Positions 17,719 to 27,607 of a DNA stretch of 64,000 bases are shown here, one piece after another (positions within the stretch are counted from its first letter, which is position 1; each line of letters starts with the position of its first letter). The notes beneath the pieces were generated by a model that saw only the letters and a list, made by a program, of their open reading frames with translations, was not told the origin of the DNA and did no database searches. The stretch comes from a bacterium (GTDB taxonomy: Bacteria > Planctomycetota > Planctomycetia > Isosphaerales > Isosphaeraceae), in assembly GCA_016125085.1 (NCBI GenBank), contig WGMM01000002.1:228454-292453 (forward strand), read 5' to 3'. The position numbers and the translations under genes were made by a program.

Positions 17719-19290
17719 TCATTTCGGCTCGGCGCTGAGCCGCGGATCGGCAAGATCGAGTTCATAGAGAATCTGATTGTAATCGTTTCTGGGCGTACCC
17801 TGTTCAAGGCCTGAAAACAACGTCGTATAAGTACCTTCGAAGCGAATCTTGCGACCATCCGGCGAATCCAGTTCCGGGTGATGTGCCACATTGTAAAAGC
17901 TGTATTTGTCGTGAGTGACGATTTTGACGGCTCGATCCCATGGCCCGGTCAGGTTTTCCGATTCAGCGAACCAGATTTCGCCGAGCACGGACTCCTTCGC
18001 AATGGTTTGCCCGAAGATCATGATCCACTTCCTGCGGAACGCATTCCAGGCGACCGTGCCTCGACTCACTTGCATTTCCTTGCCGTCTGAAGTACGGAAC
18101 CGGATCGGGCATTCCTCAGGCTTGAGAAGCCCCTTCGATAGCAATAGCTGCTGTCGTTTCTGGTCGAAATCCGAACCGCCACGCCGCCAGCGAAACACAG
18201 CCTTGCCCTGCGAATCTCGTTCGACGACAGGTTCCGTGAGCGTCGAATCGGCCGTCTCGCATGTCCAACGTTCGTAAGCCGCCGGATCGACATAATCCGT
18301 GAACCGCGCGCGAACCCTGGCGAACGGAAACGGATCAGCGAAATAGAGCCAATCCGTATCGACTTCCTTGAGCTTCAAGTCATGAGAACCATCTGGCGGG
18401 CCGACTGGCTCCGGCCCGAACTCCTGCGCGCTTTCGAAACGATTCGACTCGTCATTCCAGACAGCCACGCCCCGGCGATACGTTTCCATCGGCGGCTTGA
18501 TTTTGGCGTACCAGCAGACGAGCTTTTCCGCGCCCTTTTCGTCATGGACAGTCGCCAGTGCGCCGGCCCAGGTCGGTCCATCGCCCGCCATCCGGCAGGT
18601 TTCAGCTGCGAATCCCGTTTTCGGATCTTCGAAATAATTCAATGGAATGTCATGCGACGGATTCCATGATTCCTGGCCTGGCATTGGCGTTCTTGCCGAA
18701 GGCACATGAAAATTGCCGAGCGGATACGACAATCTGCTTGTATCGCCCCAGAGCCAGTGCAGTTCGCCCCGGTACGGAACCATCTGCACACTGTCCTGCC
18801 CCGTGACCTTCGCTCGCGTGACGGCGCGAGGGTCGTCGGCACCGACAAGCCCGGCGGCCTGGCTTTCCGCAAGCCGCCCAGCACCGGTAATGCGATAAAG
18901 CCTGCGTGCGATCTGGGTGCGATTCAGCTTCCAGACTGCGGATTCGCCAGGCACGACGCGAACTCGACCGCCCCGGATGCCGAACCCGTCGGGTTTCATT
19001 TCGTAGCCGTGCGAGCGCACCTGAAAATGCACGTCCTGCCCGACGAGTTCCGGCTCAGTCCAGGCAGTTACGCCGGCATTGTCGGAATAATGCACGACAC
19101 CGTGCACCGTACGAGCATCGACCAGCGGCACCGGTTCGCCCGTCGCTTCGTCCACGAATTTGAGGACGAAAGAGGCGGGCTTGCGGTCTTCGCCGAAGCA
19201 ATGGGCGTTGAAGGCGAAGACCATGACACTCGACAAGATCGCCAGATTCGAAAACCGCCAAATCCAGCTGTGGTTGAAGTCGAGAATCAT
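17719..19290 (-). CDS. Secreted protein, probable beta-propeller (glycosidase-like)
   Basis: A 523-residue protein with an N-terminal signal sequence (SNLAILSSVMVFAFNAHCFG). Residues 30-120 look like a small beta domain (FVLKFVDEATGEPVP). The rest has Trp/Gly-rich strands such as ELHWLWGDTSRLSYPLG, MAGDGPTWAGALATVHD and FGQTIAKESVLGEIWFAES, plus an end TGPWDRAVKIVTHDKYSFYNVAHHPE that resembles the repeated blades of GH43-like and DUF4185-like propellers. No catalytic set is certain. It sits 28 bp downstream of the 811-residue esterase, likely in one operon. Confidence 0.75.
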   Translation of the reverse strand: MILDFNHSWIWRFSNLAILSSVMVFAFNAHCFGEDRKPASFVLKFVDEATGEPVPLVDARTVHGVVHYSDNAGVTAWTEPELVGQDVHFQVRSHGYEMKPDGFGIRGGRVRVVPGESAVWKLNRTQIARRLYRITGAGRLAESQAAGLVGADDPRAVTRAKVTGQDSVQMVPYRGELHWLWGDTSRLSYPLGNFHVPSARTPMPGQESWNPSHDIPLNYFEDPKTGFAAETCRMAGDGPTWAGALATVHDEKGAEKLVCWYAKIKPPMETYRRGVAVWNDESNRFESAQEFGPEPVGPPDGSHDLKLKEVDTDWLYFADPFPFARVRARFTDYVDPAAYERWTCETADSTLTEPVVERDSQGKAVFRWRRGGSDFDQKRQQLLLSKGLLKPEECPIRFRTSDGKEMQVSRGTVAWNAFRRKWIMIFGQTIAKESVLGEIWFAESENLTGPWDRAVKIVTHDKYSFYNVAHHPELDSPDGRKIRFEGTYTTLFSGLEQGTPRNDYNQILYELDLADPRLSAEPK

Positions 19291-19318
19291 GGGAATTCGC
19301 TCCAGAAGCCCTCCGCGA

Positions 19319-21754
19319 TCATTTCACGTCGAGCAACCAGCTTGCGATCGACTCGCCGGACGAAGCCGGTTTCGAATCATCGGTGACGGAAACGTTCGAA
19401 GGCACGCCTTCGAGATCGTAGGCACGCCCCACAATTTCCGCCGAAACGGCTTTCGGCCCTGTTCGTTCGACTTTCAAAATCCCAGGCGAGATCGCCTGTG
19501 CCGCACCAGTCAGCCCGCCGGCCTGCGCTGAACCGACCAGTAACTGCGTTCCCAGCGGTTCGTTCGCGCCTGCCAGGTCGACATACGTCCGCCCGAGGCC
19601 GGACAGCGATGGGCGAGCCCAAAGGACGTGTTCCGCCGCTGCGCCGAAGCCGGCTAGGTGCACGGCCCGAGTGTCCCGCCGGCTTTTGGCCAGGGCGACG
19701 ACATTGGCCAGATCCTGCAGCCGATCCTGTGTCAGACTCTTGTTATAGCAGGAATAATGGGCTGTGTCGGGGCGGGTCGTGCGGCCGGTGGCCGGGTCGA
19801 ACGCCGCACCGACGAACAGCGGATCATAAGCATAGACCGTGGTACCCTTCGCGAGAAGTGCCTTGACGACCGGCTTTGGCTGGCCGTCCGCCCCAAGGAT
19901 GCCAGCGATTCCGGCTTCGTCGGCGACGACGACGCTTACGCCCGTGGCACGGTTGGGGATCAATTCGACGACCGGCACGGCTTCACCTGTGCCCGCCCGG
20001 CCGACGTGCAGCTTGCGCATCTGCACGCCTTCGGAGAACAGGTCGGCGCTGACCGTGTCGACCATCAACTCGCTGGCAGCAGGCTCAACGACGCCTGTCC
20101 GCACGTTCAATGCCGTCTTCAGCACCTTTTTCGCAGCTTCACGCTCAGGGCTGCTGTGCGTCGCCAGGAAAAGCCATTCGTCGATCTGTTTCGCACGCAT
20201 TTCGATCAACTGTTTCTCGATCTCTTCGCGTGATTTCCGCTTCGCTTCGAACGGCTTCGAATCGGTCAAAGCGAGCAGCGTTTCGGAAGTTTCGTAATTG
20301 AGTTCAGGCTCGCGGAGAGCGTCGGAATCCGGCACGTTCTGAAGCCACTTCGCGAAGAAGGGATAGACGGCATTCCGCGACACGCGATTGTAATTGTGTT
20401 CGAAATTGAAGATCGTGGCCGTGACGAGGTCCGGACGGCCGTAGAGGCCGTAAACACTGCGAATTTTCGGAAGCACGGCCGTCATGGTGTTGGCCGTCCA
20501 GTCGCCCGTTGCGCCGACGAGCCGCATCGGTTTGGGAGCGAACGCGGCACCGATTTCGACATTATCCGTTCCCACTCGCATTCCTGCGGCGTTTTCGCAC
20601 GTGCAGCCGCCCTGAAAAGCTTCGGAGATCATGACGACGGGTGCAGCGGCTGCGATCCGGTCGTCGACAGCGCAGAGGAAGAATGTCTGCGTTCCCCCGC
20701 CCGATTCGCCGGTGCAGCCGATCCGGGCAGCGTCGACTTCCGGAAGGCTCTGGAGCCAGTCCAGCGCGCGGATCGAATTGAATGTCTGAAAGCCGACGAG
20801 GTTCAGGCCATATTTGTCGAGCGTTTCGTTGGTGAACGAATGGCCGAACGGTTTCGAATCGTTGTAGCCGACCATGTCATACATGAAGACCAGAAAACCC
20901 ATTTTCGCGAGCCGGATGCAGCGGGCCTGGACGTCGATGTTCATGCGACCGTCAGCATAGTGGCCATGCGGCGACAGGATCGCCGGCAATTTTCCTTCGG
21001 CGAATTTCGGTCGAAAGACGTTGCCGCACAAATAAAATCCGGGTACTGTCTCCAGTGCGACTTTTTCGATCGTATAATCGCCGCGATCCATAATGCCGTA
21101 AACTTGTGCATTCAATGGCGTTTTCGGCCACATCGGCCAAAGGCCCTGGGTGATCAGCAATTGATCTTTGACAGCCGCTTTCCGGCTTTCCCAGACCGTT
21201 CGTGAATTCGGCGGCGTGAAATTCGCACCCTGGGCGTTGGTCCGGATCGTCGTATGCCGCGAATCTTTGACTTCGATCGGGAAGCCGGAATTCAACCGGG
21301 CGACAACCTTTGCCTGAGATGCATCGCCGACGATCAGGAATGAAGGCGTCGGCCTGGCGACGACTGCCTTTTTCTTGTCATCAGCCGTATTTTCCGCAGC
21401 TGGAATCGCAACGGAATAGGACTGACCGGATTTCAATTTTACGGATCCGGCGGATCGCGGAGCGTTCGAGCCACCAGCGGCAATATCCCCCGGTTTCAAT
21501 TCGACGCGGTTTTCGATCACGGACGCTGACCAGCTTCGACCGGTCGGGTCGATGACGGTCAAAGCACGCTCGAATTCCGAGCCGTTTTCGCCTTCGATCT
21601 TCAATATCGCCCGCCCTTCCGCGATGGCGAACCCGGTCACGATCGCCCCATCGGCAGCCATCGACACATGCGTCTGCGAGCCGACGAAGGCCAGCCCGAT
21701 AGCCGCGAGAGCGATCCGAAGGAACGATTTTTCTGGCAAGGATGGGATATTCAT
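19319..21754 (-). CDS. Large secreted alpha/beta hydrolase (acetyl xylan esterase-like)
   Basis: An 811-residue protein. The start at 21754 gives MNIPSLPEKSFLRIALAAIG, a signal peptide ending near SMAAD. A beta-sandwich-like leader (30-110) precedes an alpha/beta hydrolase of the AXE1/dienelactone type with LSPHGHYADGR and nucleophile elbow GCTGESGGG (S351). After about residue 600 there is a second, degenerate hydrolase-like unit (VVADEAGIAGILG, AYDPLFVGAAFD) whose elbow reads AGFGAAAEH, with Gly in place of Ser. It is followed by the propeller-like gene and is divergent from the triple amidohydrolase. Probably deacetylates plant or algal polysaccharide (inference). Confidence 0.85.
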   Translation of the reverse strand: MNIPSLPEKSFLRIALAAIGLAFVGSQTHVSMAADGAIVTGFAIAEGRAILKIEGENGSEFERALTVIDPTGRSWSASVIENRVELKPGDIAAGGSNAPRSAGSVKLKSGQSYSVAIPAAENTADDKKKAVVARPTPSFLIVGDASQAKVVARLNSGFPIEVKDSRHTTIRTNAQGANFTPPNSRTVWESRKAAVKDQLLITQGLWPMWPKTPLNAQVYGIMDRGDYTIEKVALETVPGFYLCGNVFRPKFAEGKLPAILSPHGHYADGRMNIDVQARCIRLAKMGFLVFMYDMVGYNDSKPFGHSFTNETLDKYGLNLVGFQTFNSIRALDWLQSLPEVDAARIGCTGESGGGTQTFFLCAVDDRIAAAAPVVMISEAFQGGCTCENAAGMRVGTDNVEIGAAFAPKPMRLVGATGDWTANTMTAVLPKIRSVYGLYGRPDLVTATIFNFEHNYNRVSRNAVYPFFAKWLQNVPDSDALREPELNYETSETLLALTDSKPFEAKRKSREEIEKQLIEMRAKQIDEWLFLATHSSPEREAAKKVLKTALNVRTGVVEPAASELMVDTVSADLFSEGVQMRKLHVGRAGTGEAVPVVELIPNRATGVSVVVADEAGIAGILGADGQPKPVVKALLAKGTTVYAYDPLFVGAAFDPATGRTTRPDTAHYSCYNKSLTQDRLQDLANVVALAKSRRDTRAVHLAGFGAAAEHVLWARPSLSGLGRTYVDLAGANEPLGTQLLVGSAQAGGLTGAAQAISPGILKVERTGPKAVSAEIVGRAYDLEGVPSNVSVTDDSKPASSGESIASWLLDVK

Positions 21755-21947
21755 GACGAATGGGATACCTGTTGGGACGGTGGCAGGTTCGAAAATGTGC
21801 CGGTGGGGGGTATCATGCGACCTTGACTCACGCATCTTATGGCCGTTCGAAGACCAAGGCCAGATGATACCCCTCCGAATCGCGAGTCGTTTCGGAGATT
21901 GTCTTATCGAGCACCGACCGAAGCGACGCGCCCGGAGACCGCAGATC

Positions 21948-24900
21948 ATGCACAGATTGTTCCGATCCGTACTGCGCACTTTACCGGCGATCGTCGCCGC
22001 GTGCTTCGTTCATGCCCGAGCCGCGGACTGGCGGCCCGACTTCCGCCCGCCGGCGCTGGCGATCGAAGGGGCCAAAATCGTCGTCGCCGCTGACAAGACC
22101 ATCGATTCCGGCACGATCGTCATTCGGAAGGGTATCGTCGAAGCGGTCGGAAAAACCGAAGATGTCAAAATTCCGCCGGACGCCTTCGTCGTCGCGGGCA
22201 AAGGACTGACGATCTATCCCGGCTGGATCGACGCCTACACGCTCACGGGCCTTGGCACGGGAGTACCGCGGTCTCGTACAGGCAGCGGCCGCACCATGCC
22301 GCTCAACGAATTCTCGTCGCCGTTCACTCCGCCGGATGACCGTATCGGTATCACGCCCGAGTTCGCCGTGGCCGATTCGCTCAACCTCGGCGATCCGACG
22401 GCTGAAGGCCGACGCAAGCTCGGGTTCACTTCGCAAATCGTGGCCCCTGGCGGCGCGATCCTGACCGGCAAGGGGGCGCTGGCTTCGACGACCGGTTACC
22501 CCCGGCGCGAAATCCTGATCGTGCCTCACGTCGGTCTTAATGTGAATCTGCGAACGCCTTTCGACCCGAACCCGAGCCCGCCTGTCGTCGACAGCCCGTC
22601 GCTGGCTCCGCCGCGGTTTCGTGGGCGTCAGCCTGGCGGACCGAGCGGATATCCTTCGGCCCTGATGGGGGTCATCGCCCACTTGAGGCAGCAGGTTTCC
22701 GACGCCGCGCATTATCGGCAACTTCAGGAGCATGCGCGCCGGCATGGCGGCCCTCGCGTGCCAGTAGATCCATCCATGGAAGCGATCCTGGAAGCCATCG
22801 ACGGCAAACTGCCGGTGTGGTGGCAGGCAGAATCGCGTGATGAAATCCACAGGGCCCTGGATCTGTCGGCCGAATTCGGATTCGAGCCGGTCATCGTCGG
22901 CGGTCGCGAAGCGGCGAAGGTCATCGACAGGCTCAAGGCCGGCAACGTGCCCGTCGTGCTGCGGCTGAACTATCCCGGCAAGCCGAAGGTGCCGACGAAG
23001 GCCGAATTCGCCAAAAAGCAGGCTTCGGACAGAATCGAGCCTCTGCGTGTCACGGAGCGGAAGCTGGAAATCTGGAAAGAATACGTGTCGACCGCTGCCG
23101 CCCTGCACAAGGCCGGTGTGAAGTTCGCTTTTTCGACCGATGGCCTGCAGCGGCCTGAGCAATTCGCCGAGAAGCTGCGGGACGTCGTCGCCGAAGGTCT
23201 GCCGGAAGCCGCCGCGGCGGAAGCGCTCGCCGCTGGCGGGGCCGCGATGGCCAAAGCTTCCGACCGCCTGGGAACGCTGGAGCCCGGTAAATTCGGCCAC
23301 CTGGTCGCACTGACCGGCCCGATCTCTGATTCGAAGACGAAGGTTCGGCTCGTCGCCGCGGATGGCGTCCTGTTCGACTTCGACCCACCGACGATCCTGC
23401 CTAAGGAAAGCAGCCCTCAGGGCCGCGCCGGCCGTTCGGGCGAAATGGCCAGGGCCGACGCGGGCGACAAACCGGCGGAAACGAAACCGGCCGAAAAGCC
23501 GGAAGCCGGAGAGCCGGGCAAGGCAGAAACGAAACCGGAAGACGCGGGCAGGAAAGAGCCTGGCAAGGAAGGTTCGGAAACGAAATCCGCCCGGGCCGAG
23601 GCCGGAAAAGAAGCTTCGAAGAAGGACGAAGCGAAATCCCCTGAGGCGAAGAAAGACGAGCCGAAATCGAAGGAAGAGCCCGGCAAATCCGAGCCGAAGA
23701 AGGACGAGCCCGCGAGAGAAGAACCGAAATTCGTGGATGTCCTGACCGAGTTGGACGCGGACCGGAAAGTCGCCTTCAAGACAGGCGGAAACGTTTTCCT
23801 GCGAGGGGCTACGGTCATCACCGTCAGCGGCCAGGGCACGCTCAAGGACGCCTCGATCCTCGTCAGGGACGGCAAGATCGCCGCAATCGGCACCGATATC
23901 AAGAAGCCTGACGGCGTGAAGGAAATCGACGCAAAGGGGCTTTATATCATGCCGGGCATGATCGACACCCACTCGCACATGGCGATCGCCGGGGGCGTGA
24001 ACGAAGCGACGCTGTCGATCGTGCCGGAAGTGCGGGTGACCGACGTCGTCAACGGCACGGATCCGACGATCTACCATGCTCTCGCGGGCGGTACGACGGC
24101 CGCACGTCTGCTGCACGGTTCGGCCAATACGATCGGCGGCCAGGATGTGATCATCAAACTTCTCCCCGGCCGCCCAGGTCGGGAATTGATCTTGAAGGAC
24201 GAAAAGCGGCCTCAGGGCGTGAAGTTCGCCCTGGGCGAAAACGTCACCCGGAGCACGGGCCGGTTCCCCAACACCCGCATGGGTGTGGAAGCGACGATCG
24301 AACGTGCATTCCGCCAGGGCGCGGCCTATGCCGAAGCACGCAAGCGCTGGGAGGCCATGCGTGACCAGAAAGGCGAAGCCGCCGGCCCGGCCCCGAGGCG
24401 CGACCTCAGGCTTGAGGCCTTGTCCCGCATCGTCGCCGGCGACATCAAAATCCACAGCCACTGCTATCGGTCCGACGAGATCCTCATGCTCCTGCGCACA
24501 GCCGAACGCCATGGCGTGAAGGTGCAGTCGCTGCAGCACGTGCTGGAAGGATACAAGGTAGCCCCGGAAATCGCGGCCCATGGCGCAAGTGCGTCGACAT
24601 TCTCGGACTGGTGGGCGTACAAGATCGAGGCCTTTGACGCAGTTCCGGCCAACGCCGCGATCATGACCGAAGCCGGAGTCAGTTCGGTGATCAAGAGCGA
24701 CGACCCCGAACTGGTCCGCCATTTGAACCTGGAAGCCGCCAAGTCCGTCAAATACGGCGGCATGGACGAAGACGCGGCACTCGCTCTGGTGACGATCAAC
24801 CCGGCGAAGGAACTTGGCCTGGCACACAGGATGGGCTCGATCGAAGTCGGGAAGGACGCCGACCTGGCCATTTTCGACGCCCACCCGCTCGATACGTTCA

Positions 24901-26456
24901 GCAAGTGCCGGATGTCGCTCGTCAATGGCGAAGTCGAATTCGCCCTCGGCAAAACGGCTGAAGAAGCGGCGCGGCCCAAAGTGCTGGGTACGCTGGCCCG
25001 TGCCGAAACAGCCACCGCCGCCAGTGCCGCGAAGTTCAAGGACGATCTGGACAATCGCAAAACCCGGGCCTTCGTCGGCGCCAGGGTTCATCCGGTCGAC
25101 GGCGCGGCGATTGCCGATGGCGTCGTAATCGTGCAGAAGGACAAGATCGTGGCCGTCGGCGGCAAGGAAACGGCAATTCCCGAAGGTGTTGAAGTCATCG
25201 ACCTGAAAGGCTATGACCTCTGGCCCGGCATGATCGAAGCCGGCAGCCAGGTCGGCCTGTTCGAAGTCGGCAGCTTGCGGGAAACTCAGGATGTCAGTGA
25301 TTCGGCCACATTCCAGCCCGAACTGACGACCTCCACGGCCATCAACCCGGAAAGCGAGTTGATTCCGGTCACTCGAGCCAACGGAGTTCTCACAATTCTG
25401 GCGCAGCCTTCGGGCAACGGCATCGCGGGCCAGAGTTCCGTGGTCAACCTGCACGGATGGATTCCGACCGAAATGGTCCTGCAGGACAAAGTCGGCCTGC
25501 ACGTGCAAATCCCGACTTACGTGCCGCCCCGCGATAACGCCGAATTCGGCCTGACATACGACTTCGACCATTATTGCGGTTGCGAGGACATGGCTACGGC
25601 CGACCATGCTCACCGCCACGAAGCCATGGCCGACGATCCGCCTGCCTCACCCGCCCCAGCGGGGGGTAACGAGGGCGAGCGGTCGCAGGCCGGCACCCGC
25701 AGAAGGCAGCGACTGGAAGATATCGGCGAACAGTTCCGCATGGCACTTCGATACGACGCGGCCCGCAAAGCCGCCGCCGAAGGCAAGGCTGAAGCCATCG
25801 ACAGCGACCCTCGCATGGAAGCTCTTTTGCCCTACGCCAGGGGCGAAAAGCCCGTGATCTTCGAAGCCGACCACCGGGGCGAGATCCTCGACGCCCTGGC
25901 CCTGGCCAAGGCCCTGAAGCTGAAGGCCGTCGTCAGCGGCGGGCGGGAAGCCTGGAAAGTCGCCCCGCAGCTCAAGGAAGCTGGTGTGCCCGTGCTCATC
26001 GGCGGCGTTCTTCAACTCCCGGGCGAAAATTACGACCCCTACGATGGCCCCTATGCGAATGCCGCGAAACTCCATGCCGCAGGCGTGAAGTTCGCGATCC
26101 AGTCCAGCGCAGGCGGCCCGGATCAGGCGACCGCGGCGCGGAATCTGCCCTTCGAAGCAGGCACGGCCGTAGCGTTCGGGCTTCCTGAGGAAGAGGCCCT
26201 CAAGAGCGTCACGCTTTACCCGGCCGAAATCCTTGGAGTGGCCGACAAGCTCGGTTCGATCAAGCCCGGCAAGAAGGCGAATCTCGTCGTCAGCCGTGGT
26301 TCGATTCTGCAAGCCACGACGCCCGTCGACCTCATCGTCATCGACGGCAAGGTGCTCACGCCCCAAAGCCGCCACACGCGGCTCGCCGACAAATACCGCG
26401 AACGGCTCCGCCAGGTCAAAGACGGCCTGGTTCCGATCGGCGTCGGCACGAAATGA
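21948..26456 (+). CDS. Secreted triple-module amidohydrolase, only the middle module intact
   Basis: A 1502-residue protein starting at ATG 21948 with a signal peptide (MHRLFRSVLRTLPAIVAACF). Three imidazolonepropionase-like amidohydrolase modules are visible. Module 1 (about 35-470) has the entry LTIYPGWIDAYTLTG, where the HxH metal motif is lost. A Lys/Glu/Pro/Ala-rich linker covers about 490-598. Module 2 (about 600-1030) has GMIDTHSHMA (H675, H677), then HSH 836-838, QH 863-864 and KSDD (916-919), a complete metal site. Module 3 (about 1040-1502) has LWPGMIEAGSQVGLFE, again without HxH. The substrate may be a cyclic amide or dipeptide; the family does not settle it. Confidence 0.88.
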   Translation: MHRLFRSVLRTLPAIVAACFVHARAADWRPDFRPPALAIEGAKIVVAADKTIDSGTIVIRKGIVEAVGKTEDVKIPPDAFVVAGKGLTIYPGWIDAYTLTGLGTGVPRSRTGSGRTMPLNEFSSPFTPPDDRIGITPEFAVADSLNLGDPTAEGRRKLGFTSQIVAPGGAILTGKGALASTTGYPRREILIVPHVGLNVNLRTPFDPNPSPPVVDSPSLAPPRFRGRQPGGPSGYPSALMGVIAHLRQQVSDAAHYRQLQEHARRHGGPRVPVDPSMEAILEAIDGKLPVWWQAESRDEIHRALDLSAEFGFEPVIVGGREAAKVIDRLKAGNVPVVLRLNYPGKPKVPTKAEFAKKQASDRIEPLRVTERKLEIWKEYVSTAAALHKAGVKFAFSTDGLQRPEQFAEKLRDVVAEGLPEAAAAEALAAGGAAMAKASDRLGTLEPGKFGHLVALTGPISDSKTKVRLVAADGVLFDFDPPTILPKESSPQGRAGRSGEMARADAGDKPAETKPAEKPEAGEPGKAETKPEDAGRKEPGKEGSETKSARAEAGKEASKKDEAKSPEAKKDEPKSKEEPGKSEPKKDEPAREEPKFVDVLTELDADRKVAFKTGGNVFLRGATVITVSGQGTLKDASILVRDGKIAAIGTDIKKPDGVKEIDAKGLYIMPGMIDTHSHMAIAGGVNEATLSIVPEVRVTDVVNGTDPTIYHALAGGTTAARLLHGSANTIGGQDVIIKLLPGRPGRELILKDEKRPQGVKFALGENVTRSTGRFPNTRMGVEATIERAFRQGAAYAEARKRWEAMRDQKGEAAGPAPRRDLRLEALSRIVAGDIKIHSHCYRSDEILMLLRTAERHGVKVQSLQHVLEGYKVAPEIAAHGASASTFSDWWAYKIEAFDAVPANAAIMTEAGVSSVIKSDDPELVRHLNLEAAKSVKYGGMDEDAALALVTINPAKELGLAHRMGSIEVGKDADLAIFDAHPLDTFSKCRMSLVNGEVEFALGKTAEEAARPKVLGTLARAETATAASAAKFKDDLDNRKTRAFVGARVHPVDGAAIADGVVIVQKDKIVAVGGKETAIPEGVEVIDLKGYDLWPGMIEAGSQVGLFEVGSLRETQDVSDSATFQPELTTSTAINPESELIPVTRANGVLTILAQPSGNGIAGQSSVVNLHGWIPTEMVLQDKVGLHVQIPTYVPPRDNAEFGLTYDFDHYCGCEDMATADHAHRHEAMADDPPASPAPAGGNEGERSQAGTRRRQRLEDIGEQFRMALRYDAARKAAAEGKAEAIDSDPRMEALLPYARGEKPVIFEADHRGEILDALALAKALKLKAVVSGGREAWKVAPQLKEAGVPVLIGGVLQLPGENYDPYDGPYANAAKLHAAGVKFAIQSSAGGPDQATAARNLPFEAGTAVAFGLPEEEALKSVTLYPAEILGVADKLGSIKPGKKANLVVSRGSILQATTPVDLIVIDGKVLTPQSRHTRLADKYRERLRQVKDGLVPIGVGTK

Positions 26457-26563
26457 TCTCGAAATGCCCGTCAGCCTGACCGATTCAGACGGACGGGATT
26501 TCAATTCGATCGACATTCGAACAGGCGGCCCAGGCGGGTCGCCCGTTCTTTGTCGATTTCGAA

Positions 26564-26893
26564 TCAGGAGTTCAGTATTTCGACGACTCGGCCGGCAATG
26601 GCTGAAGTGCCGTTCGCCAGAATGCTCAGGCCGATGGCTTGAGGAATTGAAACTCGCAGGCTACGCCCGATCGGCCAGATTTCGGCGATAGCCACAGCCG
26701 ATTCCACGAACCACCAGTTCCAGCCGAGTTCGCCATAGGCGTAGTTGGCGGCCGGGTTGGTGAGCAGGTTGATCCAGAAAAGGTCGATCAATGATTGCCA
26801 CCGGAATCGGTCACGCATGATCAGCCGGATCATGGCCGATTCGATCGCCCAGGATGCCGTGACGAGTGTCAGAGTACGGACGATATCAGGCAT
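26564..26893 (-). CDS. Small membrane protein of unknown function
   Basis: A 109-residue protein with three or four hydrophobic segments (TLTLVTASWAIESAMIRL, LIDLFWINLLTNPAANYAY, WWFVESAVAIAEIW, IGLSILANGTSAIAG). The layout resembles planctomycete proteins written near an ABC or secreted partner, but I recognise no family. The start codon shares one base with the stop of the upstream gene (TGATG), strong evidence for a real, coupled gene. Confidence 0.65.
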   Translation of the reverse strand: MPDIVRTLTLVTASWAIESAMIRLIMRDRFRWQSLIDLFWINLLTNPAANYAYGELGWNWWFVESAVAIAEIWPIGRSLRVSIPQAIGLSILANGTSAIAGRVVEILNS

Positions 26894-27528
26894 CAGCGAT
26901 CAGCGATCGCCTGCCCTGTTCGATTTCGGAATCGCGATAACAGCGTGCTGGCGGCTACGACAGTCGTGAGAATGGCCGTCGCACCAGCCCCGAACGAATT
27001 CGATTTCACGCGATCTCGGCGCATCGGTTCGTCGTGTCGAATCAGACCGGTCTGCAGTTTGCCGTCCATGATCCTGACGTGATAGACCGTCCAGAATTCG
27101 TCCTTGTCCTCTTTACGCACCGCTCGAATCTGGCCCACAAGCCGCTCAGACTTGAGAATCCCCGGCGGCGGCTTGAGCAATTCCGCTGGCGATACCGTGC
27201 CGTTCTGGTCGAGCATGGCGATCGGCACGGCGACAAGATAAAGCCCATCCGCACGGGCGACCTGGAGGGGATTGATCCCGCTGACAGAAATCACGCCCGT
27301 TTTGGCGAATTCAGCCTGTGCCTTCACCCATTCCGGGCCCTCTCCCTGATTCATCGGCAGGAAGAAGAATTTGTATTGTTTCTCGTACTCTTTCAAATTT
27401 TCGAACTTGATTTTGTGCGAGACGAATTTCGACCCCGGCAGCAGGATATCGGCCCAGACCGGTCGTGCCGAAATCACTGCCCCACCGAGACCGAATGCCA
27501 GAACGTGGCGACGCGAACCGTTTTTCAT
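26893..27528 (-). CDS. Exported protein with C-terminal membrane anchor, unknown function
   Basis: A 211-residue protein with a twin-arginine-like signal (MKNGSRRHVLAFGLGGAVIS) and a C-terminal hydrophobic helix (ATAILTTVVAASTLL) followed by Arg-rich residues. The middle part (LPGSKFVSHKIKFENLKEY, VYHVRIMDGKLQTG) is soluble and beta-rich. It appears as a surface-facing protein anchored at its end. It is coupled by one base to the small membrane protein downstream and lies 79 bp after aspS. No family is recognised. Confidence 0.72.
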   Translation of the reverse strand: MKNGSRRHVLAFGLGGAVISARPVWADILLPGSKFVSHKIKFENLKEYEKQYKFFFLPMNQGEGPEWVKAQAEFAKTGVISVSGINPLQVARADGLYLVAVPIAMLDQNGTVSPAELLKPPPGILKSERLVGQIRAVRKEDKDEFWTVYHVRIMDGKLQTGLIRHDEPMRRDRVKSNSFGAGATAILTTVVAASTLLSRFRNRTGQAIADR

Positions 27529-27607
27529 TTCCGAGACTCCTGAAATATCGATTCCCCGAGTCGACCGGCCTGATGCGGTTCGCGAATCGCCACACTCGGC
27601 GACAAAA

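Noticed and set aside
21981..25619. Very long open frame (1212 codons) on the minus strand opposite the triple amidohydrolase.
   Set aside because: A typical shadow of a GC-rich gene: the sequence is Arg/Gly/Asp/Val-rich without domain-like blocks, while the plus strand carries a signal peptide and metal motifs.
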